DNA from: Candidatus Auribacterota bacterium
Lineage (GTDB): Bacteria; Auribacterota; Tritonobacteria; UBA1439
Length of the DNA stretch: 49,290 bases
Direction: 5' to 3'
Assembly (NCBI GenBank): GCA_026392015.1
Contig: JAPLCW010000169.1
Location: forward strand, 1-49,290
The translations under genes were made by a program, and so were the position numbers. The notes beneath the pieces are model-generated. The model saw only the letters and a list, made by a program, of their open reading frames with translations, ran no database searches and was not told the DNA's origin. This document shows, one piece after another, positions 8,266 to 17,013 of this stretch. Each line of letters begins with the position of its first letter. Positions within the stretch are counted from its first letter, which is position 1.

Positions 8266-9114
8266 ATGAAAAGAGAACCTTCCGGCATAGTGATGATTCT
8301 CGCCATTTGTGCTGCCGCTCTTTTTACAGCCACTTCTGCAATTGCCACGCCGACCAAGGCTCCGTTTTCTCAATGTAGTAATTTGCCATGCCACCTTGAT
8401 TTCAATGGTAATCCCGGCCCGCATCAGTTAGATGGGGAGGCGCCGAAAATCGGGGGGATTATCGAAGGTTACAACTTGATCTGGGGGGAGAACACAGGGT
8501 GGGCCAGTCTCGGAGCGGCACACGCCGATTTCAAGATAGGCGCGAACATATTGTCGGGCTGGATCTGGCTTGAGAACTGCGGTTGGGTGCGCCTTGGCGA
8601 CGGGCATCCTTTGGATGGGAAGCGCTACGCAAACCGGGGTGCGCATGACTGGGGGATCAATAATGATGGTCATGGCAATCTGTCAGGTTATGCCTGGTCG
8701 GAAGTCACGGGATGGATCAGTTTCCGGACCGCTCATTCGCGAGTGTACCTGGACGATACAGGCCGGTTTTACGGATATGCGTGGGGAGAGAATGTGGGGT
8801 GGATGCATTTCGGGCCTGGCAGGACTGTTCAATATCTTGCGAAGGCCGATCCCGGGCCATGGAAAAAAATCGGAAAAGATGGAGGGAGCAGGTTAGCTGG
8901 CAGCCCTGATGATTCTGAAATGAGCAACGGCTCTGTTCCTGCAACAGGCCTTAATAGTAATTCTGAAAGATACAACAAGGATGCATGGACAGTCTATTCT
9001 CTCAAGCTTGGAAGAGATGATTCCTGTGCATCTTTCCGGTGTTGCGATACGCCGGTTTATATAAGTAGTCTCGCCAAACTTTCTCGCATCCGTGCCCCTC
9101 CCGCAATTATTTAA
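8266..9114 (+). CDS. Secreted protein with WGENxGW repeats
   Basis: This protein has 282 residues, with a signal peptide of about 27 residues (MKREPSGIVMILAICAAALF..AIA). It is not a member of the N-domain family. Residues about 65-185 carry repeated Trp-rich units: LIWGENTGWASLG, WIWLENCGWVRLG, GYAWSEVTGWISF and GYAWGENVGWMHFG. Such units occur in many uncharacterised secreted bacterial proteins and likely form beta-propeller or beta-helix-like structures (inference). A CSNLPCHLDF segment precedes the repeats. The last 90 residues show no pattern, and the true end could be degraded. The ribosome binding site is weak. It sits between the FGE-head and Cys-rich-head paralogues. Confidence 0.7.
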   Translation: MKREPSGIVMILAICAAALFTATSAIATPTKAPFSQCSNLPCHLDFNGNPGPHQLDGEAPKIGGIIEGYNLIWGENTGWASLGAAHADFKIGANILSGWIWLENCGWVRLGDGHPLDGKRYANRGAHDWGINNDGHGNLSGYAWSEVTGWISFRTAHSRVYLDDTGRFYGYAWGENVGWMHFGPGRTVQYLAKADPGPWKKIGKDGGSRLAGSPDDSEMSNGSVPATGLNSNSERYNKDAWTVYSLKLGRDDSCASFRCCDTPVYISSLAKLSRIRAPPAII

Positions 9115-9216
9115 CACTTCGGTTATTGCCAGTCCCGTCCTCCCACTAAGCGGTACCGGGCGGGGCAATCTCACTTTTTAAATTTCTGAATAACTCAAGA
9201 AAGGATTGGTACTAAA

Positions 9217-10023
9217 ATGAAAAAGTTAATCACAGCAGCTCTGAGCTTGATGTTTATGGTTAGTCTGGGTGGTTTGGCTATTGCCGGAAGTCTTGATGCT
9301 CCGGGGGCCCCCTCGGCGGGGAGCGGCATGTACACGCTCCAGAACCTGTATGACTACCTGACGAGCGGCACAGCGCTCACGGTGCAGAGCAGTTTCCAGG
9401 AGCCCACGATAGGCCCCACCGCCGGCACGATGAAGACGACAAAGCAAATCGGCGATGCCGTCGCGACGCCATTTGCCCGGTGCGCAAGCACGACTGCAGC
9501 AGATGTGAGATCGGGGATGCAATTTTTCTGCACGCAGCCAGGAAGCTGGGGAGTTCAGACGGGGACCGGGTTAATGCAGCCAACCCCAACCATAACCCCA
9601 ACCCCAACCCCAACCCCAACCCCAACCATAACCCCAACCCCAACCATAACCCCAACCCCAATTCCGCCCGCCTACGGAACGTGCATTGCTAAAAACGGCT
9701 ACTGGGCCCCGAAGAACAACGGCACAGGCGACTACGGCTGCTGGTTTGCTGCCGCTAACTTTGGTACCACCTGCACGTTTGTGTGTCAGGACAAGGGCAT
9801 GGCGTGTGATACTTCCCACTGGGATGACGGGGCGGGATGCCCTGTTTGCTACCACTACCGCACAGGGGCGGGCACCTGCGTGGCGAACGGCGGCGGGACG
9901 TTTTATCCTGCTTGGCACAGCAACCTCAACTGTTACGCCAATGGGAATGCGGAGGCGCCGGATTACGGGCAGCTGTGCGGGGCCGCGCACGGCGCGGTGA
10001 TGAGGCATTGCGTATGCCAGTAG
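9217..10023 (+). CDS. N-domain secreted protein with short Cys-rich head
   Basis: This protein has 268 residues. ATG 9217 follows AAGAAAGGATTGGTACTAAA. The signal peptide is MKKLITAALSLMF..AIAG. The N-domain includes FQEPTIGPTAGTMKTTKQIG and FFCTQPGSWGVQTG. The linker (118-150) is pure PTPTIT repeat. The head (about 152-268) has roughly a dozen cysteines, including CTFVCQDKGMAC, GCPVCYHY, LNCY and a final HCVCQ, with several Trp and Tyr residues. I do not recognise it. The many cysteines suggest a disulfide-knit domain formed outside the cytoplasm. Its N-domain is closest to that of the next copy at 10492 (MYTLQNLYDYLTSGTALTVQ in both). Confidence 0.8.
   Translation: MKKLITAALSLMFMVSLGGLAIAGSLDAPGAPSAGSGMYTLQNLYDYLTSGTALTVQSSFQEPTIGPTAGTMKTTKQIGDAVATPFARCASTTAADVRSGMQFFCTQPGSWGVQTGTGLMQPTPTITPTPTPTPTPTITPTPTITPTPIPPAYGTCIAKNGYWAPKNNGTGDYGCWFAAANFGTTCTFVCQDKGMACDTSHWDDGAGCPVCYHYRTGAGTCVANGGGTFYPAWHSNLNCYANGNAEAPDYGQLCGAAHGAVMRHCVCQ
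9580..9662 (+). repeat. CCCCAA hexamer tract in the linker, G-quadruplex-prone on the minus strand
   Basis: The linker codons are runs of CCCCAA and CCATAA-type hexamers, so the minus strand reads repeated TTGGGG, identical in form to the Tetrahymena telomere unit and able to fold as a G-quadruplex. Hexamer slippage keeps the reading frame. The tract lies exactly at the border between N-domain and head. Confidence 0.7.
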
Positions 10024-10044
10024 GCATCATTGAATTGATATTGA

Positions 10045-10123
10045 TCATCCGCAGGTGGGCGGGCATTGCGCGCTTTCCCACCTGCAGCTATAACTCAGGA
10101 TCTTCTCTGGAAAAGTTTATATA
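10045..10123 (+). promoter_or_regulatory. Orphan conserved leader RNA motif
   Basis: ATCATCCGCAGGTGGG, a loop, then CCCACCTGCAGCTATAACTC and AGGATCTTCTCTGGAAAA. The first arm pairs well (GCAGGTGGG with CCCACCTGC). The same layout precedes the genes at 29111, 30300 and 33073, but here no gene start follows within 300 bases, suggesting the original downstream gene was lost. Confidence 0.5.
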
Positions 10124-10306
10124 GGGTAAGCATTGAGTGGAATAGATAGAGAAAAGGCGGCTGGGGCTTCACAGAGATCATGTATGCGTGAGACACCGGC
10201 GATACGCACTCTCACTCACTGTCAACAAAAGTTGACATCGGTATGGCATGGACAGAAGATACTGGGAAAGGAGGTAATGCGATGAGCTAATTCCATTTCG
10301 CTATGC

Positions 10307-10347
10307 CTCAGGGTGGCCCGGCCATTCAGCGGGCCGAGTACCCTGAG
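10307..10347. repeat. Strong REP-like hairpin
   Basis: CTCAGGGT..CCCG..CGGG..ACCCTGAG forms a nearly perfect stem of 12 base pairs or more, with a short loop. There is no T-run after it, so it is not a standard terminator. It sits just before the third leader cassette. Confidence 0.6.
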
Positions 10348-10365
10348 TTTACACAACCGGTCTCT

Positions 10366-10491
10366 GGGGTCAAATCTTTATCCTTTACATTTCGCTATGA
10401 GATCGGAGTTTATATCATCTCTCATGGAGATCTTTGTTCTTCAAGCCGCGTCAGTTTTGACACGCCAAAGCAGGAAAGGGGGTTTGGACAG
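10366..10491 (+). promoter_or_regulatory. 126-nt leader cassette, copy 3
   Basis: This is the third near-identical leader. Identity with the copies at 3706 and 6344 extends through the signal-peptide codons to about 10560 and then stops. The N-domain that follows instead resembles the 9217 gene, so the join looks recombinant. Confidence 0.75.
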
Positions 10492-11463
10492 ATGCAAAAG
10501 CTAATGACAGTGGTTTTAGGTCTGGTATTCGCGTTTAGCCTGGGTAGAACGGCGGTCGCGGGAAGCCTTGACTCTCCGGGAGCCCCCTCGGCAGGGAGCG
10601 GGATGTATACGCTTCAGAACCTGTATGATTACCTGACGAGCGGCACTGCGCTCACGGTGCAAAACAGCTTCCAGGAGCCAACGTCGAAACCCGGCTCCAC
10701 GATGAAGAGCACGAAAGAGATAGGTGACGCGATCAAGGCATTGTTGGACCAGAGCACTGTGACGGCTGACGAGGTGAAGGCGGGGGAGAGGTTTTTCTGC
10801 ACACAGCCAGGGATTTGGGGGATTCAGACGGGGACGGCCCAACTAATGCCAACGCCAACACCAACGGCAACACAAACCGCCACACCAACATTAACTCCGA
10901 CACCAACGCCAATTCTTGCATCCTGTAAGGCAATTAAGGATGCCAATCCTTCCGCAGTCGACGGGCTTTATTCCATTGACCCCGATGGTTCAGGCGGGAG
11001 CAATCCGTTCCAGGCTTATTGCGATATGAGCACTGATGGCGGCGGGTGGACTTTAGTGGCCCGAATAATTGGCACTAACAGAGACCACTACAATGCTGCT
11101 GCTGTGGGTACTCTCTCATCTCCAACCCAGGCCTCAAGCGCAAAGCTATCGGATACGACCATCAATCTCTTGACAACCGACCTGATCAGATTCACATGTA
11201 GCACTTTTACCGATTATTTTGACGCCTCACAGGATAGCTTCAGCAGCACTTCCTTGCCCAATGCGATGCGCAATAGTGTAGATACGTACGCAGAGGTAGG
11301 CGGATCATGGTGCACTGCCGTGACGTGCTCGGACTGTACGGGCGTAACAAGCTATGACGGATGCAATAACAGGCTGATATATACTACTTCTTCACCAAAC
11401 AATGGTTGCCACGGAGGGACCGCGTTGTCGTGGGGACAAAATGGGTTACTTTACGTCCGGTGA
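10492..11463 (+). CDS. N-domain secreted protein with fibrinogen-like head
   Basis: This protein has 323 residues. The signal peptide MQKLMTVVLG..AVAG comes from the shared leader cassette. The N-domain (24-115) resembles the 9217 copy; it lacks the first usual Cys (LLDQSTVTADEV) but keeps FFCTQPGIWGIQTG. The linker is PTPTPTATQTATPT. The head (about 140-323) begins ASCKAIKDANPSAVDGLYSI and has the fibrinogen-like signature [17 protein letters not shown], ending LLYVR. In other organisms this domain binds acetylated sugars or proteins, often with calcium; the target here is unknown. Related heads are at 11837, 29111 and 34306. Confidence 0.85.
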   Translation: MQKLMTVVLGLVFAFSLGRTAVAGSLDSPGAPSAGSGMYTLQNLYDYLTSGTALTVQNSFQEPTSKPGSTMKSTKEIGDAIKALLDQSTVTADEVKAGERFFCTQPGIWGIQTGTAQLMPTPTPTATQTATPTLTPTPTPILASCKAIKDANPSAVDGLYSIDPDGSGGSNPFQAYCDMSTDGGGWTLVARIIGTNRDHYNAAAVGTLSSPTQASSAKLSDTTINLLTTDLIRFTCSTFTDYFDASQDSFSSTSLPNAMRNSVDTYAEVGGSWCTAVTCSDCTGVTSYDGCNNRLIYTTSSPNNGCHGGTALSWGQNGLLYVR

Positions 11464-11495
11464 TTATTCGGAAGGCCGTGCAAGTAATGGCTTCC

Positions 11496-11525
11496 GGGGT
11501 CTAAATCTTTATAATTGGCATTTCA
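11496..11525 (+). repeat. Degenerate copy of the leader/RAYT end motif
   Basis: GGGGTCTAAATCTTTATAAT followed by TGGCATTTC resembles the GGGGTCAAATCTTTATCCTT motif that starts the leader cassettes. It follows the stop of the 10492 gene. Confidence 0.45.
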
Positions 11526-11639
11526 GCCTTCCGTAATAGCGAGACCTTGGCGCGGCGTGGTGCAGGGCTCGATTTATCATGAAACAAAGTTCCAGCACAT
11601 AAGCTGAAAAGAAGGGGTGCGGTAACACCCCCTGTGTCC

Positions 11640-11805
11640 AGAAGGGATAACCCCGGATTTTATCTGGAGAGGATTCTTGCTCTGTAAGCGGGAATAGTTT
11701 CAATTTCATATTATTTATTGAGTCGGATGAAATCCTGATAGATTTGTCCGGATATAGTTTATCTGTTCAATAAATGGCGGGCGCTCCATGCGGTGCCCTT
11801 CCTGG
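11640..11805 (+). repeat. Orphan leader block, copy 2
   Basis: CCCCGGATTTTATCTGGAGA, then GTTTCAATTTCATATT and TTGTCCGGATATAG align with 7990-8170. The next gene (11837) has lost its normal 5' end, so this leader may have belonged to its intact ancestor. Confidence 0.45.
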
Positions 11806-11836
11806 CCCTGTCTGCTGATGGAAAGGACGCTAACGG

Positions 11837-12763
11837 GTGGGGATTAGTGGTAGAGCTGGCTTTTATCGGGCGCAGTTCGCAATGTCCTTATACGTGCCTG
11901 CACATTGGAGTACGTTTCGGCACGCAATCGTAGGGGATCCATTTCCATCTTCCCTTGAGGGTGTGTTCGACCTGTGCGCAATCACGACTGCATCGGATGT
12001 CAAATCAGGTCGGCCATTCTTCTGCACTCAGCCGGGAAGATGGGGAGTTCAGACAGGAATAGCTATAGTATTCACGGCGACACCGACAATAACACCAACT
12101 ATGACGCCAACAATAACATCGACGCCCGTGTACGCATCCTGTAAAGCCATTAAAACGGCCACACCTTCTGCGGGTGATGGTACCTACACCATTGACCCAG
12201 ATGGTCCGGGCGGAAATGATTCCTTCTCGATCTACTGCGATATGACCACAGATGGGGGAGGATGGACACTTGCCGGATTTAAAGGGTCTAACATCAGTGC
12301 TGATAATACTTTCACTAAATTCGGAACAGTACTGTCTGATTTCTCCGAGGCACAAACAAGCGGCTCCTGGGGACTAGATGTATGCAGCAATAAGATCAAT
12401 TCTGGTGCCAGCTACATTGAAATGGCTATAACTTTTGGCCCTCCACCAACGAGCCGCAAAATTGCGAACTTTCCATATGTTACTTATTTCAAATGTGACG
12501 GGACGTACCAAATCCTCGTCAACTGGCCTGGCACCAACGAAAGCGGTACCTACAGCTATAGGTGCTTGCCCACCAGCGGATGGACTAGTGCAAGTGGGTG
12601 GACGGGAACAGCCTCCCGCGAATGGGTGCCAAAGGATGGCAGCGTGGTGATAACTGGGATGGCGGCAGACTCTGGGGCAGGTGGTTGGCTAGGTGGCAAT
12701 AAATGTTTCACCGGCGCCCCCACCGGCTGGAATTCCAATGCGGCCTACTACTGGGTCCGTTAG
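11837..12763 (+). pseudogene. 5'-truncated N-domain paralogue with fibrinogen-like head
   Basis: The open frame has 308 codons from a GTG at 11837, but family homology starts only at about 11973, inside the N-domain ([12 protein letters not shown], then [14 protein letters not shown]). At DNA level GTGCGCAATCACGACTGC matches the 9217 gene. The first 45 codons are unrelated and contain no signal peptide, so export is unlikely as it stands. The linker is [16 protein letters not shown]. The head is intact: [35 protein letters not shown] and final YYWVR. It is probably a non-functional relic or a silent head donor. A start error in the frame call cannot create the missing part, because the bases are absent. 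Confidence 0.7.
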
Positions 12764-13175
12764 AATGCGGGGTATGTGGCATCATTTAGTCGTCGCGGGT
12801 AAGGGAGTGATGTACTCCTTATACTCCCTGCCAGCGGTGGATATAATCTGGGCTTCTTTGAAGAAGATGCAGCTCTACAAAGTCCAGAGGGATCAAGATA
12901 GTGGATAGTGCGGGGGGCCCTGAGGGCAGGGGTTCAACCATCCCGCACATCGGGCTTATAAATCGAAAAGCCCTTACAACAGTGCAATACCAGTCTTGGG
13001 GAATATCCAATATAGCCGTCATCCCCACGAAAGCGGGAGTCCGACGCAACAGCTTCTCTCCCGGATCCTCCCTGAACTTACAGTCAGCACAGTCGAATTG
13101 CAGGGGTGACGACCATTAGAAAGCAATGACTATATCCTTGGTAAATCTGTCGCCCTGACCCGGACACTGCCCTTA
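12764..13175. other. Convergent spacer with hairpins and no gene
   Basis: The spacer lies between the + strand array and the minus-strand 13176 gene. It holds a leader-like remnant near 12836-12880 (TGGATATAATCTGGGCTTCT), a GTGCGGG..CCCGCAC hairpin at 12908-12948 and a GTCATCCCC..GGGGTGAC repeat at 13018-13110. The hairpins may end transcription from both sides, but none has a clear T-run. Confidence 0.5.
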
Positions 13176-16040
13176 TTACTTGTAATACACCCTGATCTTC
13201 ATGACATCAACATCGATCATGCCACCCGCACTGACGAGAAGAAAATTTGCGTTAGAGAAATCCGAAGCTTGCCAGGTCCTTCCCCAGGTATCTGCGGCCC
13301 CGCCGTAATATTTCCATATGAGATTCTGAGGAGGGAAGCTATGGGATTTATCCGGCTCGGTAATATGTCCGGGCTCGAGAGAGGAATCCCACGAGAGGTT
13401 AATGGCCACCATGCCTGTATTCGCACCGTCTCCTTTCGCCTTGACACCGATCTCTATCCCGCATATTACCGGGGCCGCGGGAAGAGATGGAAGAGGAATG
13501 TTGAACAGGTAGTAATCCTGTCCTTCATCCGGCCCGATCGCGCAGATTCCATTTTCAGTAAAGGCATTCGTTTCATTCTGCCAATCATTAATGACCTTGC
13601 CCGCCGCTGTCGGATAACACCAGGCCGTCACAAATGGAGACGGCATGCCGGGCGAGGGTACGGTTTCCAGCCAGTCATTTTTGTTGTTGGTATCCGCTCC
13701 CTCCGTTCTCCGGCTCAGGCTGTGTCCGGGGAGGACATCGGTGCAGAGTTCATTCGGCCCCGCAGGCTTGCGCGCATCACCCTCGAGCTTATTCGTGTTC
13801 GGCGCGTCGTAGAGCACGGTATCCAATTTCATCCCGGCATATCCCACAAACCTTACCCCGTCCGTCGGGCTTTGATTCCCACAGTACGGCACTTCAGGAT
13901 CGTTCTGGTCGCCGTTCTGGAGCTCGAGGCCGGTCACGAGGTTAGGAGTCACGCCAAAGGCGCTCTGCACATTTTCATCACCGATAACGTAATAGCCGTG
14001 CTGGGGAATCACCGCATCTATGGGTAACCCTACTGCCTTCCACCCGAACAACGGACCTCCGTACTGAATTCCGCACCAGCCGATGGGCACCGGATGGTTC
14101 TCATTATTGTAGAGTTCAATATACTCTTGTTTCTTCAGGTCGTCCGCACCGGAGGGATCATAGTATATCTCGTTGATCTTCACCTGCGGCATAGAAAGCT
14201 TGTCCGTCGGATTAGTGCCCGCATACGTCTCGGCGCCGTCCACCCATCCATCCTTATCAGTGTCAGGATCGAGCACATACGTGGTATAGTCCAATTCATC
14301 CACATTGCATAGCCCGTCATTGTCCGTATCCGGCCAGCGCGAGGTGGTTGGGCTGGGGCTGGTAAGTTCCTGCCAATCCTCTTTCCTATTAGTGTCTGAG
14401 TTGAGCCCGGTTGTTTTCCTGCTCAGGCTGTGTCCCGCCGCATACCTCGGGCAGAGCTCGATCGTCTGATCGGGGCGGCTGTCGTCTCCGAAAAGATTGT
14501 AATTGGGCGGGCCGCCATAGAGCACCGTGTCCAGCACATAACCGTCGTAACGGACAAGCCTCACCCCGGACGTGTGCCCGTTCGCATTCTGCATCGTGAT
14601 ATCCACCCGAATATCAGGAAAACTATTGTACTGCACAGGAGTAACATGGTGGCCCGCGATCAGAAAGTATGAATTGGGCTGGATCTTCTTCCCGCGGGGT
14701 ATGGTCAGAATCTTCTTGAACCCGTCGATGTCAGACGCTTGAATCTGATAGCCGGACAGGTCAATCGCCGTGCTCTGATTGTTGCGGAGCTCGATGAACT
14801 CATTGCCGGTGTCGTCCCCTACAGCGTCGTAGAGGATTTCATTGATCACCAGCAGGCTGGTCTGGCCGGGGTGGGATTGGGGATTCTTTGGATCCCTCCC
14901 GAGACTCACCTCGTGTCCGTCACAATAGCTGTCGTTATCGGTGTCCCATTTTTTGGGATTCGTTTTATACCATAGTACCTCCTGGCCATCCGGCAACCAA
15001 TCATCGTCAGTGTCGGTATCATTGGGATTTGTTCCGTATATGTAAATCTCGTCGTAGTCCGGCAGCATGTCTTTATCGGTGTCGCCTACTTTATAATAGC
15101 GCTTCACTGTTTTGCCGAACTCGTCATAATATTCCCAGTCGCACTCGCATGGTCCAGCCCCGTCCGCGTGCCATGCGTAGGGAGAGCATATGAATTTAGC
15201 GGTATACCAGCCGGTTATTGTCGGGTGGAACTTATAAGGCCAGGAGGCGTGTTCGACTCCCGAAATCGTCTTGACTTGGTGTGTCATGAGTTTATTGTCG
15301 GGACCGTAGATATACATATTCATATTATGATCCACACCGGTCCATCCATCTCGGTTGGAGAAGTATGATTCTATATCTGCCGTCAGCCAGTAGTTGTTGG
15401 TGACAGTGAACGACGCGGAGTAATTGTTGCTGCATGCGGGTCTCCATGTGTTCTCGCACCACCATTCCGCGCACGGCGCATAGTAGACGCGTATCTCCGC
15501 CAGATCAAGATAGGTGAATTGATCACCACCCTGTGGATCGCGAGAATCCACATTCATGACGAGTCTGAACTTGCCGTTATCAAAGTCTCCGGGAACCCAA
15601 TTATGTCCCCAGAGATCATTGGGGCCGCCCAATTGGAACCACCACCGGTCGGGATTTTCAAGGCTTGAGGCCATGTCTAGGTTCACGCGTTTCACTACGT
15701 AATTTGTACAGCCATCCCATGAGAGGTAAAATTCCCAAGGGACCTCCTGATCGTGATGGTTGCTTGTGGCAGCGCGTATCTGCAGCTGAATGCCCCGGAC
15801 AACCGCGTTAGGGGGAACCTGGAGATCAAAGTCATAGTAGCCCTGGACATTATTTGGCCATAGACCTCCCACCGCGACTTTTCCATCCTCATATCTGCCA
15901 TCGGCCGGATTAATCCATTGGTTATAATCGCAACAGCCGAATGAGCAGGGATGATGACACAATGTATCGTCCGCAATCAGGTTCCCCTGGAATACCCCCA
16001 GGAGCGCCACCAATGTCAAAAGAGCTAGGACCTTCTTCAT
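13176..16040 (-). CDS. Large secreted protein with lamin-tail and TSP3-type repeats
   Basis: This protein has 954 residues with a signal peptide of about 23 (MKKVLALLTLVALLGVF). The start follows AAAGGGGCAAAG. Residues 30-188 and 803-954 are related beta-sandwich domains at the two ends; both contain WG..W..DF.N..F.LV and end IRVYY. Residues 317-385 and 570-616 are thrombospondin type-3-like calcium-binding repeats (DTDKDMLPDYDE, DTDNDSYCDGHE, DTDNDGLCNVDE, DTDKDGWVDGAE). Residues about 394-555 and 620-795 are two lamin-tail domains (INEILYDAVGDDTGNEFIEL, INEIYYDPSGAD, then GHSLSR in each). Such proteins are usually extracellular or surface-bound. It is the only gene on this strand and shares no N-domain, but it may share the array's outer location. 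Confidence 0.85.
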   Translation of the reverse strand: MKKVLALLTLVALLGVFQGNLIADDTLCHHPCSFGCCDYNQWINPADGRYEDGKVAVGGLWPNNVQGYYDFDLQVPPNAVVRGIQLQIRAATSNHHDQEVPWEFYLSWDGCTNYVVKRVNLDMASSLENPDRWWFQLGGPNDLWGHNWVPGDFDNGKFRLVMNVDSRDPQGGDQFTYLDLAEIRVYYAPCAEWWCENTWRPACSNNYSASFTVTNNYWLTADIESYFSNRDGWTGVDHNMNMYIYGPDNKLMTHQVKTISGVEHASWPYKFHPTITGWYTAKFICSPYAWHADGAGPCECDWEYYDEFGKTVKRYYKVGDTDKDMLPDYDEIYIYGTNPNDTDTDDDWLPDGQEVLWYKTNPKKWDTDNDSYCDGHEVSLGRDPKNPQSHPGQTSLLVINEILYDAVGDDTGNEFIELRNNQSTAIDLSGYQIQASDIDGFKKILTIPRGKKIQPNSYFLIAGHHVTPVQYNSFPDIRVDITMQNANGHTSGVRLVRYDGYVLDTVLYGGPPNYNLFGDDSRPDQTIELCPRYAAGHSLSRKTTGLNSDTNRKEDWQELTSPSPTTSRWPDTDNDGLCNVDELDYTTYVLDPDTDKDGWVDGAETYAGTNPTDKLSMPQVKINEIYYDPSGADDLKKQEYIELYNNENHPVPIGWCGIQYGGPLFGWKAVGLPIDAVIPQHGYYVIGDENVQSAFGVTPNLVTGLELQNGDQNDPEVPYCGNQSPTDGVRFVGYAGMKLDTVLYDAPNTNKLEGDARKPAGPNELCTDVLPGHSLSRRTEGADTNNKNDWLETVPSPGMPSPFVTAWCYPTAAGKVINDWQNETNAFTENGICAIGPDEGQDYYLFNIPLPSLPAAPVICGIEIGVKAKGDGANTGMVAINLSWDSSLEPGHITEPDKSHSFPPQNLIWKYYGGAADTWGRTWQASDFSNANFLLVSAGGMIDVDVMKIRVYYK

Positions 16041-16365
16041 CTTTGCCCCTTTCTAGTTGGCTGCTTCACAATCAGAGCAGCAGTTTCTCCAACCGCGTTT
16101 TAACCGATCCTCAAGAGCTTTGATCCGCTCTCTGCTCCCTTTATGAATCAGACTGATGAAGTTTTAATAGAGCAACATTTGAAAACTTTATTTCAAGGGC
16201 ATTCCAACGCTACATCATATTAGCAAGCATAAAACGTGCCAAAATGAATCCCCAAGAGTATTTTGTTAAATATTTTTTATCTCTTTGCACCCCAAGGAGA
16301 TGACGAGAATAGTTTTAGCAGGCTTATGCGCCACCATATTTAAAGATACTTGCTATTATCAAATG

Positions 16366-16432
16366 TATACTTTATTTGCACTTGAATGCATACTTTGTTT
16401 ACAGTTATGGATTGCTGCATACTTTGTTTACA
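16366..16432 (-). repeat. Iterated TGCATACTTTGTTTACA motif, possible transposon-end relic
   Basis: Perfect copies of TGCATACTTTGTTTACA lie at 16387-16403 and 16416-16432, with a weaker one at 16366-16380. The reverse complement recurs at 25387-25403 and, cut by the window edge, at 1-11. Multiple transposase-binding repeats near ends are typical of IS21-like elements, but no transposase remains. Confidence 0.5.
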
Positions 16433-16643
16433 CCTGTGTAATAGATGCGAACTTTATTATCGGTTTGGATTTAGCTCGTTGCGGGCAAAATAGTTATGTC
16501 TCATGATGGATTATTATGAAAAACATGCACAACTCATATTAGATAGCGACCTGCTTCGAAGCATGATACTAGCTGTCAAATAGCCCCCCCATCGCCAAGG
16601 GCGAGCTAGTGTGGTGTCTCAGAATTTCCTTCACTAATGTTCC

Positions 16644-16723
16644 GTCATTGAGAGAGAAGCGAAGCAATCCTAGTTTTTTGCAGACCAATAGATTGCTTCG
16701 TCGCTTTGCTCCTCGCAATGACA
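16644..16723. repeat. Palindromic GAAGCGAAGCAATC repeat
   Basis: GTCATTGAGAGAGAAGCGAA..CAATC pairs with GATTGCTTCGTCGCTTTGCT..CAATGAC, forming an 80-base hairpin. Similar elements are common in unrelated bacterial genomes. No coding content. The adjoining spacer (16041-16365) also has no gene. Confidence 0.65.
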
Positions 16724-16754
16724 CGACTTTGTAAAGCTTTTTACGGGATACGGC

Positions 16755-16937
16755 GCAAGGGGTCACTTATGGGTGGTATCCCTTTTACTTGTCATCCCGG
16801 CACTTCGACTGCGCTCAGTGTAAACTCGAGCGGGAATCCATTATGAAACCTGGATTCCTGCTGGAGTTTACCCTCGTGAAAACGGGGGCAGGAATGACAT
16901 ATTCAGCAATGTACCACCCATAAGTGATCCCCATTAC
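16755..16937. mobile_element. MITE with IS66-like ends, copy 2
   Basis: It starts GCAAGGGGTCACTTATGGGT and ends ACCCATAAGTGATCCCCATTAC-like sequence at 16937. The interior is inverted relative to the copy at 2274. No clear 8-bp duplication is visible, suggesting later change. It lies about 75 bases upstream of rpiB and could affect that operon's expression. Confidence 0.65.
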
Positions 16938-17013
16938 TACCCAACCGGCTTTTGATTTGACCCTCTGGGGTGATTTTGCTAATCTACGACGCTCCTTGTC
17001 AGCAAGGCGATTT

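Noticed and set aside
9580..9662. CRISPR or tandem-repeat array
   Set aside because: The hexamer repeats are codons of a Pro-Thr linker with no spacers, and no cas genes are present.
12908..12948. Possible tRNA (GGGTTCAACC-like loop)
   Set aside because: Only a single hairpin can be drawn; there is no acceptor, D-arm or anticodon arm.
16285..16506. 73-codon frame in the spacer before rpiB
   Set aside because: It needs a weak start, has no ribosome binding site and covers the repeated TGCATACTTTG motifs.
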